NCBI GenBank assembly: GCA_963754045.1
Contig: CAVWEN010000002.1
Span: forward strand, 744,001-808,000
Direction of reading: 5' to 3'
Length of the DNA stretch: 64,000 bases
Origin: JALZKA01 sp963754045
GTDB taxonomy: Bacteria; Actinomycetota; Thermoleophilia; Solirubrobacterales; 70-9
The notes beneath the pieces are model-generated. The model was not told the origin of the DNA, made no database searches, and saw nothing but the letters and a program-made list of their open reading frames with translations. Position numbers and translations under genes: made by a program. Below are positions 1 to 8,718 of this stretch, piece by piece; within the stretch, counting starts at the first letter, position 1; each line of letters begins with the position of its first letter.

Positions 1-1005
1 GGAGAGGTCGACATCCGGCTGCTCGATCTCGGCTAGTGCAACGAGGTCGGGATCGGCCTCGACGCCGGTGACCAGCGGGTACTCCTTGGTCTCGTCCGAG
101 AAGAACTTCTGGGACTCCTCGGACAGCAGGAACTCAACCAGTTCAGTGGCCGCTTCCGATTCCCCGGAGCTCGCGAGCACGCCGGCGCCGGCGACGTTGA
201 CCAACGCTCCCACATCGCCACCGGGCGTGAAGTAGACGTCGACCGGGTAGTCCTCACCCTCCTCGTCACGCGCCTGCTCTACGTAGTAGTGATTGATCAG
301 CGCCACGTCGATCTCGCCTGCTGCGACGGCGTCGCGAGCCGCCTCGTTGTCGGGCAGGTCGACGGGGTCGTTCGCCACCATGCCCTCGAGCCACTCGCGT
401 GTGGCGTCTTCACCCTCGGTGGCTCGCATTGCGGTTACGAAAGCCTGGAACGACCCGTTCGTGGGCGCCCATCCGACGCGACCCTTCCACTCCGGCTCGG
501 TCAGCTCGACCACGGAATCAGGGAGGTCATCTTCCTTGACGGCCTCCTTGTTGTAAGCGAGCACCCGGGCGCGCCCCGAGGTGCCGACCCAGGCATCCTC
601 GGCAGAGCGGAACCGATCCTCGATCCGGCTCGTGACCCCTTCCGGAAGAGTCGCGAGAAGTCCCTCGCTCTCCAGCGCACCCAGGGAGCCGGCGTCCTGG
701 CTGAAGAAAACGTCGGCGGGGCTGTTCTCGCCCTCCTCGACGATGGTTGCGGCCAGCTCCGCGGACTCTCCGTAGCGCACCTCGAGCTCGTTGCCGCTTT
801 CTCGCTCGTACTGGTCGAGCAGCGGCTCGACCAGCTCCTCGTCGCGGCCTGAATACACCGTCAGGCTCGTCGGCTCCGCCGCCGACTGCTCCGCCGAGCT
901 GCCCTGGTCGTCACCACAGGCCGTCAGTCCGAGGGCAGCGGCCGCACAGGCGAACACGGTCGCGCCACGGGCACTGCGCGGGAATCTGACCTGGTCTGGG
1001 TTCAT
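1..1005 (-). CDS. Iron(III)-type ABC transporter substrate-binding lipoprotein (3' end beyond window)
   Basis: Translating the minus strand from the ATG at 1005 gives an open frame of 335 codons to the window edge; the family is usually about 340 residues, so little is missing. A lipoprotein signal ends in LTAC with Cys30 as the likely lipidated residue. A periplasmic-binding fold of the FbpA/FutA type follows, with early LTVYSGRDEE, ADVFFSQDAG in the first lobe, and NHYYVE around residue 235, whose adjacent tyrosines match the Fe3+ ligands of FbpA proteins. A good ribosome site (AAGGAGAG) lies 5 nt before the ATG. It probably captures ferric iron for a permease and ATPase encoded to the left, out of view. 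The DtxR/IdeR-like palindrome at 1020-1033 suggests iron repression. Confidence 0.88.
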   Translation of the reverse strand, partial: MNPDQVRFPRSARGATVFACAAAALGLTACGDDQGSSAEQSAAEPTSLTVYSGRDEELVEPLLDQYERESGNELEVRYGESAELAATIVEEGENSPADVFFSQDAGSLGALESEGLLATLPEGVTSRIEDRFRSAEDAWVGTSGRARVLAYNKEAVKEDDLPDSVVELTEPEWKGRVGWAPTNGSFQAFVTAMRATEGEDATREWLEGMVANDPVDLPDNEAARDAVAAGEIDVALINHYYVEQARDEEGEDYPVDVYFTPGGDVGALVNVAGAGVLASSGESEAATELVEFLLSEESQKFFSDETKEYPLVTGVEADPDLVALAEIEQPDVDLS

Positions 1006-1019
1006 TTCTCTCCTTGAAG

Positions 1020-1033
1020 TTAGGTGACCCTAA
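1020..1033. promoter_or_regulatory. Candidate iron-dependent repressor (DtxR/IdeR-like) box
   Basis: TTAGG and CCTAA are perfect inverted half-sites separated by four bases, 14 nt upstream of the start codon of the iron-binding lipoprotein. The spacing is the same as in one dyad of the overlapping DtxR/IdeR 19-bp site. Position and target gene fit iron-repressed transcription; no regulator gene is in the window. Confidence 0.55.
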
Positions 1034-1108
1034 TAAGTTGCCACGAGCCTAGCGCGTTCGGCGCCCGTTCGCCCGGAGGCACCGACCGCGCTCGTAGAAT
1101 CGCCATCC

Positions 1109-1930
1109 GTGCTGGTCCTGGTCACCAACGACGACGGCATCAACGCGGACGGCCTGCAGGCGCTTCGGGGTGCGCTCCAGGCGCTCGAGGGAATCGACGT
1201 GCACGTGGTCGCGCCCGACTCCAACCGCAGCGCGACCGCGCGGAGCATCACCACGCGCTCGCCGATCTGGGTGGAGGAGGTGGAGTTCGACGACGGGGCC
1301 CGCGGATTTGCGACCGAGGGCACACCGGTGGACTGCGTGCGCTTTGCTGACCTGGGCCTGCTCGGCGACCGGCCCGACCTGATCGTCTCCGGCATCAACC
1401 ACGGCGCGAATCTCGGTGACGACATCACCTACTCCGGGACGGTGGCCGCAGCGCTCGAGGGCATCGTGCTGGGGATCCCATCGCTCGCGATTTCCCAGCA
1501 GTCCTCCGCCCGGGAGATGGGCTTTCGATTCGGGCGCAGCTTCGACTTTTCGATCGCGGCAGAGTTGGCCGCCGGGCTGGTGGCGCGGCTGCGGGATGAG
1601 CCCCTGCCGGTGGGCACCCTGCTGAACGTCAACTGCCCCGCCGGTGAGCCCACGGGGATCGACATCACCCGCTTGGGCAAGCGCCTCTACAACGACGAGT
1701 TGAAGGTGGTGGAGGAAGATGCCGCCGGCCGCCGGCGCTACGAGATCTACGGCTTCGAGCCCTCGTTCGAGGACGAGCCTGGCACCGATCTCGCTGCCGT
1801 CGCGCGCGGCAAGGTCGCGTTAACCCCGCTGCACTTCGACCTGACCCACCACGACGGCCTGGCCGGCCTGGGCGAGTGGGACGCCACGGCGCTGCTCAGC
1901 TCGGCAGTGAAGAGGGCGGCGAATGCCTGA
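1109..1930 (+). CDS. surE: 5'/3'-nucleotidase SurE
   Basis: SurE dephosphorylates nucleoside 5'- and 3'-monophosphates with a divalent metal. The protein (273 aa, usual size) opens with LVLVTNDDGINADGL, whose Asp-Asp pair and following residues bind the metal. It also carries the family block SGINHGANLGDDITYSGT around residue 95. The GTG start at 1109 places the TNDDG motif a few residues from the N-terminus, as in other SurE proteins. No strong ribosome site is visible. The stop overlaps the start of ligA by 8 nt, so the two genes are probably co-transcribed and translationally coupled. Confidence 0.95.
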   Translation: MLVLVTNDDGINADGLQALRGALQALEGIDVHVVAPDSNRSATARSITTRSPIWVEEVEFDDGARGFATEGTPVDCVRFADLGLLGDRPDLIVSGINHGANLGDDITYSGTVAAALEGIVLGIPSLAISQQSSAREMGFRFGRSFDFSIAAELAAGLVARLRDEPLPVGTLLNVNCPAGEPTGIDITRLGKRLYNDELKVVEEDAAGRRRYEIYGFEPSFEDEPGTDLAAVARGKVALTPLHFDLTHHDGLAGLGEWDATALLSSAVKRAANA

Positions 1931-3944
1931 CGACCCTGGCGCTCGCGTCAACGAGTTGCGCGACGAGATCGAACGGCACAACCGCCTCTACTACGCCGAG
2001 GATGAGCCGGAGATCGGGGACGACGCCTACGACGCGCTGCTGAACGAGCTGCGCAAGCTCGAGGCGGAGCACCCCGAGCTGCTGAGCGCGGACTCGCCCA
2101 CCCAGCGCATCGGCGCGCCTCCGCTCTCCAAGTTCGTACAGGTCGAACACCCGGAGCAGATGCTTTCCCTGGGCAACGCGCGCAACGAGGAGGAGCTGCG
2201 CGCCTGGGAGAACCGGATCGCGAACCTCTTGAGGCGCTTCGACATTGCCGCCTCGGAGTTCTCGTACGTGACCGAGCCGAAGATCGACGGCCTCGCCATC
2301 TCCCTGCTCTACGAGGACGGCAGGCTGGTGCGGGGCGCGACCCGTGGCGACGGGCGGATCGGCGAGGACGTCACCCACAACCTGCGCACCATGGACCAGG
2401 TGCCGAAGCAGCTGACCGCAACCAGCGCACCTCCCTCGCTAATTGAGGTGCGCGGCGAGGTCTACTTTCCCCGCAGCGGCTTTGCGCGGCTGAACGAGCA
2501 GCGCACCGCCGCCGGCGAGCCTGCCTTCGCCAACCCGCGCAACGCCGCCGCGGGTACGATCCGCCAGCTCGACCCCCAGATTGCAGCCGAGCGCCCGCTC
2601 TCTCTGTGGGCCTACGGGATCGGTGCGCGCGAGGGCATCGACCACGCCACACACGCCGACGAGCTCGAATGGCTGCGGGTGAGCGGCTTCCCCGTCGAGG
2701 GCGAGATCGCCGAGCACGATGGGGTGGAGGGTGTCGTCGAGCGCTGCCAGTGGTGGGAGGAGCGCCGCGAGGGCCTTGACTACGAGATCGACGGCGTGGT
2801 TGTGAAGGTGAACGAGCGCCCGCTCTGGCGCGAGCTGGGTGTCGTCGGGCGTGAGCCGCGCTGGGCGATTGCCTGGAAGTTTCCGCCGATGACCGCCACC
2901 ACCGAGCTGCGCAAGGTCGTGTGGAACGTCGGCCGCGTCGGCAACATGATCCCCTTCGCGCAGCTGGAACCGGTGCAGGTGAGCGGGGTTACGGTGAGCC
3001 AGGCGACTCTGCACAACGAGGAGGATCTGGCGCGCAAGGACGTCCGCGAGGGCGACCAAGTGGTCGTGACCCGCGCCGGCGACGTGATCCCGCAGGTGAT
3101 CTCCCCCCTCATCCAGCACCGCAAGGGCAAGCGGCTTCGCAAGGCTCGGCCGCCGAAGGAGTGCCCGGCCTGCGGGACGCCGACCATCAAGCCCGACGAC
3201 GCCGTCTTCACGATCTGCCCGAACCGCCGCGGCTGTCCGGGCCAGGCGTTCCAGCAGATGAAGCACTTCGCCGCTGTGATGGACATCGAGGGGCTGGGGG
3301 AGAAGCTCTCGTGGCGTTTTCTCGACGAGGGTTTGGCGCGCGATCAGGCAGACCTGTACGACCTGACCTCGGAGCGCCTGGGCGAGCTGGAGGGGTTCGG
3401 AGAGATCTCCGCCCGCAACCTGGTCGAGGCGATCCAGGCTTCCAAGACACAGCCGTTCTCGATCGTGCTCTTCGCGCTTGGCCTGCCGGGGATCGGCTAC
3501 GTGACGGCGCAGGCGCTCGCCGAGCACTTCGGAACGCTGCAGGGCCTCTTGGCGGCTGATCCGGGGCAGATCGAGCAGGTCGAGGGCGTCGGACCGATCA
3601 CCGCTGCCCAGATCGCCGAGGAGTTGTCCGAGGAGCCGACCCAGGCCCTGGTCGAGCGCCTGCGCGAACGGGGGCTGCGTTTCGAGCTCGACGAGTCCGA
3701 GCGGCGAACCACGGGCGGTCCGCTGGTGGGCAAGACCTTCGTCTTAACCGGCACCCTTCCGGAGCTATCCCGGGACGAGGCGAGCGCGATGATCAAGCGG
3801 GCGGGGGGCAAGGTGACCGGGTCGGTCTCGAAGAAGACCGACTACGTGGTCGCGGGAGACACTCCCGGCTCGAAACTCGCCAAGGCGGAGGAGCTCGGGA
3901 CAGAGGTGCTTGACGAGGGCGGTCTTCGAAGGTTGGCCGGCTAG
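1923..3944 (+). CDS. ligA: NAD+-dependent DNA ligase LigA
   Basis: LigA seals nicks in DNA using NAD+ and is essential for replication and repair. All domains are present in the 673 aa: an N-terminal Ia/adenylation domain with the KIDG motif (adenylated Lys120, in EPKIDGLA), an OB fold, a four-cysteine zinc finger (CPACG followed by CPNRRGC, about residues 415-440), helix-hairpin-helix repeats (LEGFGEISARN, GLPGIGYVTA, VEGVGPITA) and a C-terminal BRCT domain starting near residue 595 (GKTFVLTGTLPELSRDEA). Length is normal. The start codon lies inside the 3' end of surE. The stop touches that of the convergent carboxypeptidase gene. Confidence 0.98.
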   Translation: MPDDPGARVNELRDEIERHNRLYYAEDEPEIGDDAYDALLNELRKLEAEHPELLSADSPTQRIGAPPLSKFVQVEHPEQMLSLGNARNEEELRAWENRIANLLRRFDIAASEFSYVTEPKIDGLAISLLYEDGRLVRGATRGDGRIGEDVTHNLRTMDQVPKQLTATSAPPSLIEVRGEVYFPRSGFARLNEQRTAAGEPAFANPRNAAAGTIRQLDPQIAAERPLSLWAYGIGAREGIDHATHADELEWLRVSGFPVEGEIAEHDGVEGVVERCQWWEERREGLDYEIDGVVVKVNERPLWRELGVVGREPRWAIAWKFPPMTATTELRKVVWNVGRVGNMIPFAQLEPVQVSGVTVSQATLHNEEDLARKDVREGDQVVVTRAGDVIPQVISPLIQHRKGKRLRKARPPKECPACGTPTIKPDDAVFTICPNRRGCPGQAFQQMKHFAAVMDIEGLGEKLSWRFLDEGLARDQADLYDLTSERLGELEGFGEISARNLVEAIQASKTQPFSIVLFALGLPGIGYVTAQALAEHFGTLQGLLAADPGQIEQVEGVGPITAAQIAEELSEEPTQALVERLRERGLRFELDESERRTTGGPLVGKTFVLTGTLPELSRDEASAMIKRAGGKVTGSVSKKTDYVVAGDTPGSKLAKAEELGTEVLDEGGLRRLAG

Positions 3945-5248
3945 GGCCGGTAGCGGGCGATGGCGGCGACCATCGCGTCCTGAGCGTTGCGCGCAGTGTC
4001 CAGATTGACCCCGTTCATGAGGATCGAAAACACCCGGCGCTTGGGGCCCCTGCCACAGTAGCCGGACAGCGCGCTGACTCCGTCGAGGGTGCCGGTCTTC
4101 GCCCGGCAGCGGCCCTCGGCTGCGGTGCCGCGCATCCGGGATGCCAGCGTCCCGGTCCGCCCGGCGACCGCGAGCGACTGGGCGAACGGCGCCGAATTCG
4201 AACTACTGGCTGCCACGCCCGCGAGCAGCCGGGCGACGCTCTTGGGCGAGGCGATGTTTCGCCGCGAGAGTCCGGACCCGTTATCGAGCCTGACCTCGCT
4301 CCCCAGCCCGCGAGCGAACCGCCTGGCCAGCCTCGCCCCGCGCTTGGTCGTGCCCTGCCGCCTGCCGTTCGCGGCCAACCGCTTCAGCAGCATCTCGGCG
4401 TAGAAGTTGTCGGACGGCGTGTTCGTCTGGGCGATCAGGCTCTGAGCCCGCGGTGAGGCACTCCCACCCAGCGGATCGCCGTTGAGCACGTTCGCAGGCG
4501 CGTCCGCCACCTTGATCCCGCCTCGCACCCTGATCCCCCTTCGCTTCAGCTTCCGGCGCAGCTCCTCCGCGGCCGCCCGCGCTGGGTCGCCCGGGCCGCG
4601 GCCTTGCTCAAAGGACAGACCCGAGAGCGTCGTCAGGAACGGTCCACCCGTGATTCCGGGCTGGGGCACCGAGCGCCGCCGGTCGAAGATCGAGTCGTCG
4701 GCGCGAATCCCACCCGCGACTTTGCGAATGCCCGCTGCCTGCACCGCCCGGGCGAGGCGCCCGATTCCCGATTTGCCGAGCGCGGGGTCGCCATCTCCCA
4801 CCAGGTAGAGGTTTCCGCTGAGCACGCGTTCGCCGGTACCGCGGCGCTTGCCGCGGGCGAAGACCCGGGTGGTGAGCTCGCCCTCGGCGCCAAAGCGATC
4901 AAGAAATGCCGCCGTAGCGAACAGCTTGGAGTTCGAGGCGATGATCCGGCGTTTCGACCCGGAATCGGCGAAGACACCCCGTGCGCCGCGCGCGGTGAGC
5001 CGTCCGACCCAGGCGCCGCTGCCGCCGCCGACCCGCCGCATCTGGCGCGCGAGCGTTCGTCGCAGGCGCGATTTCGACATGGCCTCACGAGCGGCCAGCG
5101 TGGTGCCTGGGCGGGCGACCGGCGTAGGCGCCCACTCGGCGGCCGGCCCCGCGCCTTCGCGCGCCTGGTTCGGCGTGGCTGCGGCGAACGGCACTCCCAA
5201 TGCCAGGCACGACAGCACGATCGCCCCTGCAGCGAGCGTGAATCTCAC
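3941..5248 (-). CDS. dacB: D-alanyl-D-alanine carboxypeptidase/endopeptidase, PBP4 (DacB, S13) family
   Basis: This is a peptidoglycan enzyme of peptidase family S13 that trims or cleaves peptide cross-links outside the membrane. The 435-aa protein has an N-terminal signal peptide (about residues 1-25, ending AAAT). It carries all three penicillin-binding motifs: SNSK (nucleophile Ser105, Lys108), SDN in TPSDNFYAEMLL, and KTG at Lys384 in AKTGTLDG. The large insert between the first two motifs is typical of PBP4. The gene is convergent with ligA (4-nt overlap) and divergent from the patatin gene, with 44 bp between the start codons. Confidence 0.93.
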   Translation of the reverse strand: MRFTLAAGAIVLSCLALGVPFAAATPNQAREGAGPAAEWAPTPVARPGTTLAAREAMSKSRLRRTLARQMRRVGGGSGAWVGRLTARGARGVFADSGSKRRIIASNSKLFATAAFLDRFGAEGELTTRVFARGKRRGTGERVLSGNLYLVGDGDPALGKSGIGRLARAVQAAGIRKVAGGIRADDSIFDRRRSVPQPGITGGPFLTTLSGLSFEQGRGPGDPARAAAEELRRKLKRRGIRVRGGIKVADAPANVLNGDPLGGSASPRAQSLIAQTNTPSDNFYAEMLLKRLAANGRRQGTTKRGARLARRFARGLGSEVRLDNGSGLSRRNIASPKSVARLLAGVAASSSNSAPFAQSLAVAGRTGTLASRMRGTAAEGRCRAKTGTLDGVSALSGYCGRGPKRRVFSILMNGVNLDTARNAQDAMVAAIARYRP

Positions 5249-5292
5249 ACCGCCAGATTAGCGCTGGGCACCCTGCGATAATCCATCGTCTG

Positions 5293-6627
5293 ATGGGGAA
5301 TGTCGTCGAGCTCGACACGTCGGGCACAGAACCCCGCGGCTCTCGGGCCGCCCGGCGCGGCCGCAAGCGTCCGTCGAAGACCGCCCTCGTTCTCGGAGGC
5401 GGCGGCTTCACGGGCGGCGTCTACGAGATCGGCGCGCTGCGCGCGCTCGACCTCCTGGCCGTGAACCAGACGGTCAACGAGTTTGACGTCTATGTGGGCA
5501 CCAGCGCCGGCTCGTTCATCGCCAGCCTGACTGCGAACGGGGTCACGCCCGAGGAGATGATGCGGGTCCTCAACCGGGAGCTGCGCTCGCCGATTCCCGA
5601 TATCGACCTGTCGATGCTCCTGCGCCCCAATTACGGGGGCTTCCTGCGCGGGTCGCTGGCCTTGCCATTCAAGGTGGCCGGCGTCGTCCGCGAGCTGGTC
5701 CAGAACTTCGGCGAGTCCTCGGCTGTGGACCTCGCCACGGGTCTGGCCGGGGCGTTGCCGGGCGGCGTCTACAAAGGCACGGGCATCGAGCGCTACGTGG
5801 ATCAGGTCCTCTCCGATCCCGACCGCACGAACGATTTTCGCCACCTCACCTCTGAGCTGTATCTCACCGCGACCGACCTTGACACCACCGAGCGGGTGAT
5901 CCTCGGCGAGGGCGAGTGGGCCGACGTGCCCATCTCCAAGGCGGTCGCTGCGTCGGGCGCGCTGCCGCTGATCTACGACCCCGTGGAGATCAGGGGCCGG
6001 GAGTTCATCGACGGAGGCATCCTTTCCACGACCAACATCGACGTGGCGATCGAGCGCGGCGCTCGCTTTGTCGTCGTGATCAACCCGTTGGTTCCGTACG
6101 TCAACGACTTCTCGCACCGGATCCCGACGATGACTGGCTCACGCGTCCAGCGCGTCTCCGACATGGGAATGACGGGGATCGGCAACCAGGTCTTCCGGAT
6201 GATGTCCCACGACCGGCTGCACCGCGCAGTCGAGATTTGGGAGGAGCGGTACCCGGGTGTCGACATCATCCTGATCGAGCCCGAGCTCGACGATGCCCTC
6301 ATGTTCGGGACCTCGATCCTCGACTACAAGGCACGCCTCGAGATCGCCAAACACGGATTCGAGTCGGTGACCTTGAAGCTGGCCCGCGACTACGACCGCT
6401 ACAAGGAGATCGCCCAGCGCCACGGCATCGAGATCTCCGCGCGCCGGGTGCGCCACGTGCTCGACCAGGTCGAGCGTGCACGCGAGAAGCCCGCGGCATG
6501 GCGGCGGGTGCTGGAGCAGACCACGTCGGCCCTGGTGCGCCTTCCGAACCGCTCACAGGAGCAGCCGGTCGAACCCGTCAAGACCGGCGCTGAGCAAGCG
6601 GCCGACGACGCCGTGGACCTGAGCTAG
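5293..6627 (+). CDS. Patatin-like phospholipase family protein
   Basis: This is a predicted serine lipid acyl hydrolase. The 444-aa protein has the patatin glycine-rich oxyanion loop (LGGGGFTGGVYEIGAL), the nucleophile elbow GTSAG with Ser71, and the catalytic aspartate in FIDGG (Asp240). The C-terminal third, after about residue 340, is helical, charged and not part of the catalytic core. There is no signal peptide, so it is probably cytosolic or membrane-associated. It is a single gene between divergent dacB and the convergent acyl-CoA synthetase. Fatty acids released by such an enzyme could feed the neighbouring synthetase, but that link is inferred from position only. Confidence 0.9.
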   Translation: MGNVVELDTSGTEPRGSRAARRGRKRPSKTALVLGGGGFTGGVYEIGALRALDLLAVNQTVNEFDVYVGTSAGSFIASLTANGVTPEEMMRVLNRELRSPIPDIDLSMLLRPNYGGFLRGSLALPFKVAGVVRELVQNFGESSAVDLATGLAGALPGGVYKGTGIERYVDQVLSDPDRTNDFRHLTSELYLTATDLDTTERVILGEGEWADVPISKAVAASGALPLIYDPVEIRGREFIDGGILSTTNIDVAIERGARFVVVINPLVPYVNDFSHRIPTMTGSRVQRVSDMGMTGIGNQVFRMMSHDRLHRAVEIWEERYPGVDIILIEPELDDALMFGTSILDYKARLEIAKHGFESVTLKLARDYDRYKEIAQRHGIEISARRVRHVLDQVERAREKPAAWRRVLEQTTSALVRLPNRSQEQPVEPVKTGAEQAADDAVDLS

Positions 6628-6633
6628 CGCCGC

Positions 6634-8445
6634 TCAGCCGTAGAGGGAATCGACGTCGCCCGAGTACTTGTCGGCGACGACGTTGCGCTTGACCTTCATG
6701 GTCGGCGTCAGCTCGCCGCCCTCCTGTGAGAGGTCGGCCGGCAGGACGTGGAACTTCTTGACCTGCTCGACGCGGGCAAATTTCTCGTTGATCTGGTCGA
6801 GATGGACCTGGATCGAGGATCGGATTTCCTCGTTGGCGGCAAGCGCGGCCAGGTCCGGGGCGATGCCCTTCTCCTCGGCGAACTTCGTGGCCTCCTCGGG
6901 GTCGAGGGTGACGAGCGCGACGAGGTAGGGGCGCCGGTCGCCGATGACGACGCACTGGGAGAGCATCGGATGCTGTTTGATCTCCGCCTCGAGGTTGGCG
7001 GGGGTGATGTTCTTGCCGCCCGCCGTGATGATGATGTCCTTCTTGCGGCCTGTGATCTTCAGATAGCCGTCGGAGTCGAACTCGCCGATGTCGCCGGTGT
7101 GCAGCCAGCCATCGACGATCGTCTCGCTTGTGGCCTCGTCGTTCTTGTAGTAGCCCTGGAAGATGTTGGGGCCCTTGACGAGGATCTCGCCGTCGTCGGC
7201 GATCTTGATCTCGACGCCGGGGAACGGGCGTCCGACCGTGCCGAACTTGAAAGCCTCGGGCGTGGCGATCGTCGCCGCGGTGGAGGTTTCGGTCATTCCC
7301 CAGCCCTCGAGCACCAGCACGCCGGCGGCGTCGAAGAAGCGCAGGATGTCCGGGTTGATCGGGGCCGCACCGGTCACGGCAACGCGCAGGCTGCCCCCGA
7401 AGATGTTGCGGATCTTCGAGAGCACCAGGCGGTCGGCGAGTGAGTGCTGCAGCTTCAGGATCGGATTAACGCTGCGGCCGGATCGCTCGGCTTCACGCAC
7501 CTTCTTGCCCACGCCCACGGCCCAGTTGAAAAGCGTCTTTTTCAGCCCGCCCTCCTTCTCGACCCCCGCGGTGGCGGCGGTGTAGATCTTCTCGAAGATC
7601 CGCGGTACCGACGGGAAGTAGGTGGGCTTCACCTCGGCGAGGTTGGGAACGATTCGCAGCGGGTCGCGCTCCCAGTAGGCCAGTGAGGCGCCCAGCTCGA
7701 TCGAGCCGAGCTGGATCAGCAATGCGAACGAGTGAGCGAGGGGGAGGAACAGGTAGGTGAGGTCGTCCTCGCCGCCGAGCACGTTGTTCTCGACGACCAT
7801 GTCGAGCATCGCGCGGTAGTTGCCGTGCGAGATCACGCAGCCCTTCGGTGGGCCGGTGGTGCCCGACGTGTAGATGAAGGTGCAGATGTCGTCAGGGGTG
7901 ACCGATTGCCAGCGCTCATCCCATTCGGCGGCGTCTCGGGCCGCGCCGCGCTCGGCCAGCTCGTCGAAGGAGATCGCGCCGCCGCCGGTGCCGGTCATCC
8001 GGATCACATGTTCGAGCTTCGGACACTCCGCTCGCACCTGACGCACCTTCTCGAGCTGCTCCTCGTCCTCAACGATCACCGCGACCGCGTCGGAGTTCTC
8101 CAGCACGTACTGGCATTCCTCGGGCGAGTTGGTCTGGTAGATCGGGACGACCGTGGCGCCGGCGGTGAGCGCGGCGAAGTCGCCCTCGGTCCACTCGAGC
8201 CGGGTGTTGCCGAGGATCGACACCTTGTCGCCCTTCGCAATTCCGAGGTCGATCAGGCCAAGCGCCAGATCGCGGACGCGGTCTCCCAGTTGGGCGAAGG
8301 AGCGCTCGGCCCAATGCCCGGTCTCGTCCTTGAACATGACTGCTCGCTGGTCGCCGTACTCGGCGACGGCCTTCGGCAGCAGGTCGGCGATCGTGGTCGA
8401 TCCGACCGCGCTGCCCGAATTTTTCGCGATGCTCGCGACTTCCAC
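6634..8445 (-). CDS. fadD: Long-chain fatty-acid--CoA ligase (AMP-forming, FadD15-like)
   Basis: The enzyme activates fatty acids to acyl-CoA through an acyl-adenylate. ANL-superfamily motifs are all visible: the P-loop-like FIYTSGTTGPPKG, the GWGMTETS motif A5, the TGDIG motif with GYLKITGRKKDIIITAGGKN, and the FadD15-like ending. The frame is open to 8583, but the first 46 codons overlap another gene and look non-coding. The GTG at 8445 yields 603 aa, matching FadD15-type enzymes of about 600 aa. The ribosome site before it is weak. The upstream small gene stops 26 nt before this start, and both probably share the promoter at 8691-8718. Confidence 0.93.
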   Translation of the reverse strand: MEVASIAKNSGSAVGSTTIADLLPKAVAEYGDQRAVMFKDETGHWAERSFAQLGDRVRDLALGLIDLGIAKGDKVSILGNTRLEWTEGDFAALTAGATVVPIYQTNSPEECQYVLENSDAVAVIVEDEEQLEKVRQVRAECPKLEHVIRMTGTGGGAISFDELAERGAARDAAEWDERWQSVTPDDICTFIYTSGTTGPPKGCVISHGNYRAMLDMVVENNVLGGEDDLTYLFLPLAHSFALLIQLGSIELGASLAYWERDPLRIVPNLAEVKPTYFPSVPRIFEKIYTAATAGVEKEGGLKKTLFNWAVGVGKKVREAERSGRSVNPILKLQHSLADRLVLSKIRNIFGGSLRVAVTGAAPINPDILRFFDAAGVLVLEGWGMTETSTAATIATPEAFKFGTVGRPFPGVEIKIADDGEILVKGPNIFQGYYKNDEATSETIVDGWLHTGDIGEFDSDGYLKITGRKKDIIITAGGKNITPANLEAEIKQHPMLSQCVVIGDRRPYLVALVTLDPEEATKFAEEKGIAPDLAALAANEEIRSSIQVHLDQINEKFARVEQVKKFHVLPADLSQEGGELTPTMKVKRNVVADKYSGDVDSLYG

Positions 8446-8471
8446 GGGCGTGACTCTATTGGGGTTGGGTT

Positions 8472-8654
8472 CTAAGCCGCTGCGTGCGTGCGTTTGGCGC
8501 TGTCGGCCAGCTGCCTGAGGTTCGATACGAAGAGGGTCTTGTCGATCCGACCATTGAAGATCGGGACACCCATTTCCATGCACTTCGCGATGACCTCGCG
8601 ACGCTTCATGTCGACCTCGTCAGCGAGCTCGGTGGGCGTCAAGTGGTTTGCCAC
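8472..8654 (-). CDS. Small IF2_N-like helix-turn-helix protein
   Basis: This is a 60-aa protein with a GTG start at 8654 preceded by a good ribosome site (GGAGAGAG). The sequence LTPTELADEVDMKRREVIAK followed by CMEMGVPIFNGRID resembles the small winged or three-helix fold at the N-terminus of translation initiation factor IF-2 (Leu/Ala-x-x-Leu then Met/Leu-Gly-Val), rather than a MerR domain. The function is unknown; a nucleic-acid-binding or regulatory role is inferred from the fold only. It precedes fadD in the same transcription unit. Confidence 0.65.
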   Translation of the reverse strand: MANHLTPTELADEVDMKRREVIAKCMEMGVPIFNGRIDKTLFVSNLRQLADSAKRTHAAA

Positions 8655-8690
8655 AACTCTCTCCTCTGGTTGTCGTGCTCCCTGCGACCA

Positions 8691-8718
8691 GTCTTATCGC
8701 TGGGACCGGACGTGTCAA
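8691..8718 (-). promoter_or_regulatory. Predicted sigma-70-type promoter for the small HTH protein and fadD
   Basis: On the minus strand a perfect -35 box TTGACA (8713-8718) is followed after 16 bp by TAAGAC (8691-8696) as -10. It sits at the 3' end of the nif3-like gene and about 37 nt before the GTG start at 8654. Confidence 0.55.

Noticed and set aside
289..852. 187-aa plus-strand frame
   Set aside because: It is antisense to the FbpA-like lipoprotein gene, which has a signal peptide, lipobox and ribosome site; the frame has no motif and reflects GC bias.
2439..3527. 362-aa minus-strand frame
   Set aside because: Antisense to ligA, which is complete and conserved; no ribosome site or domain on the minus strand.
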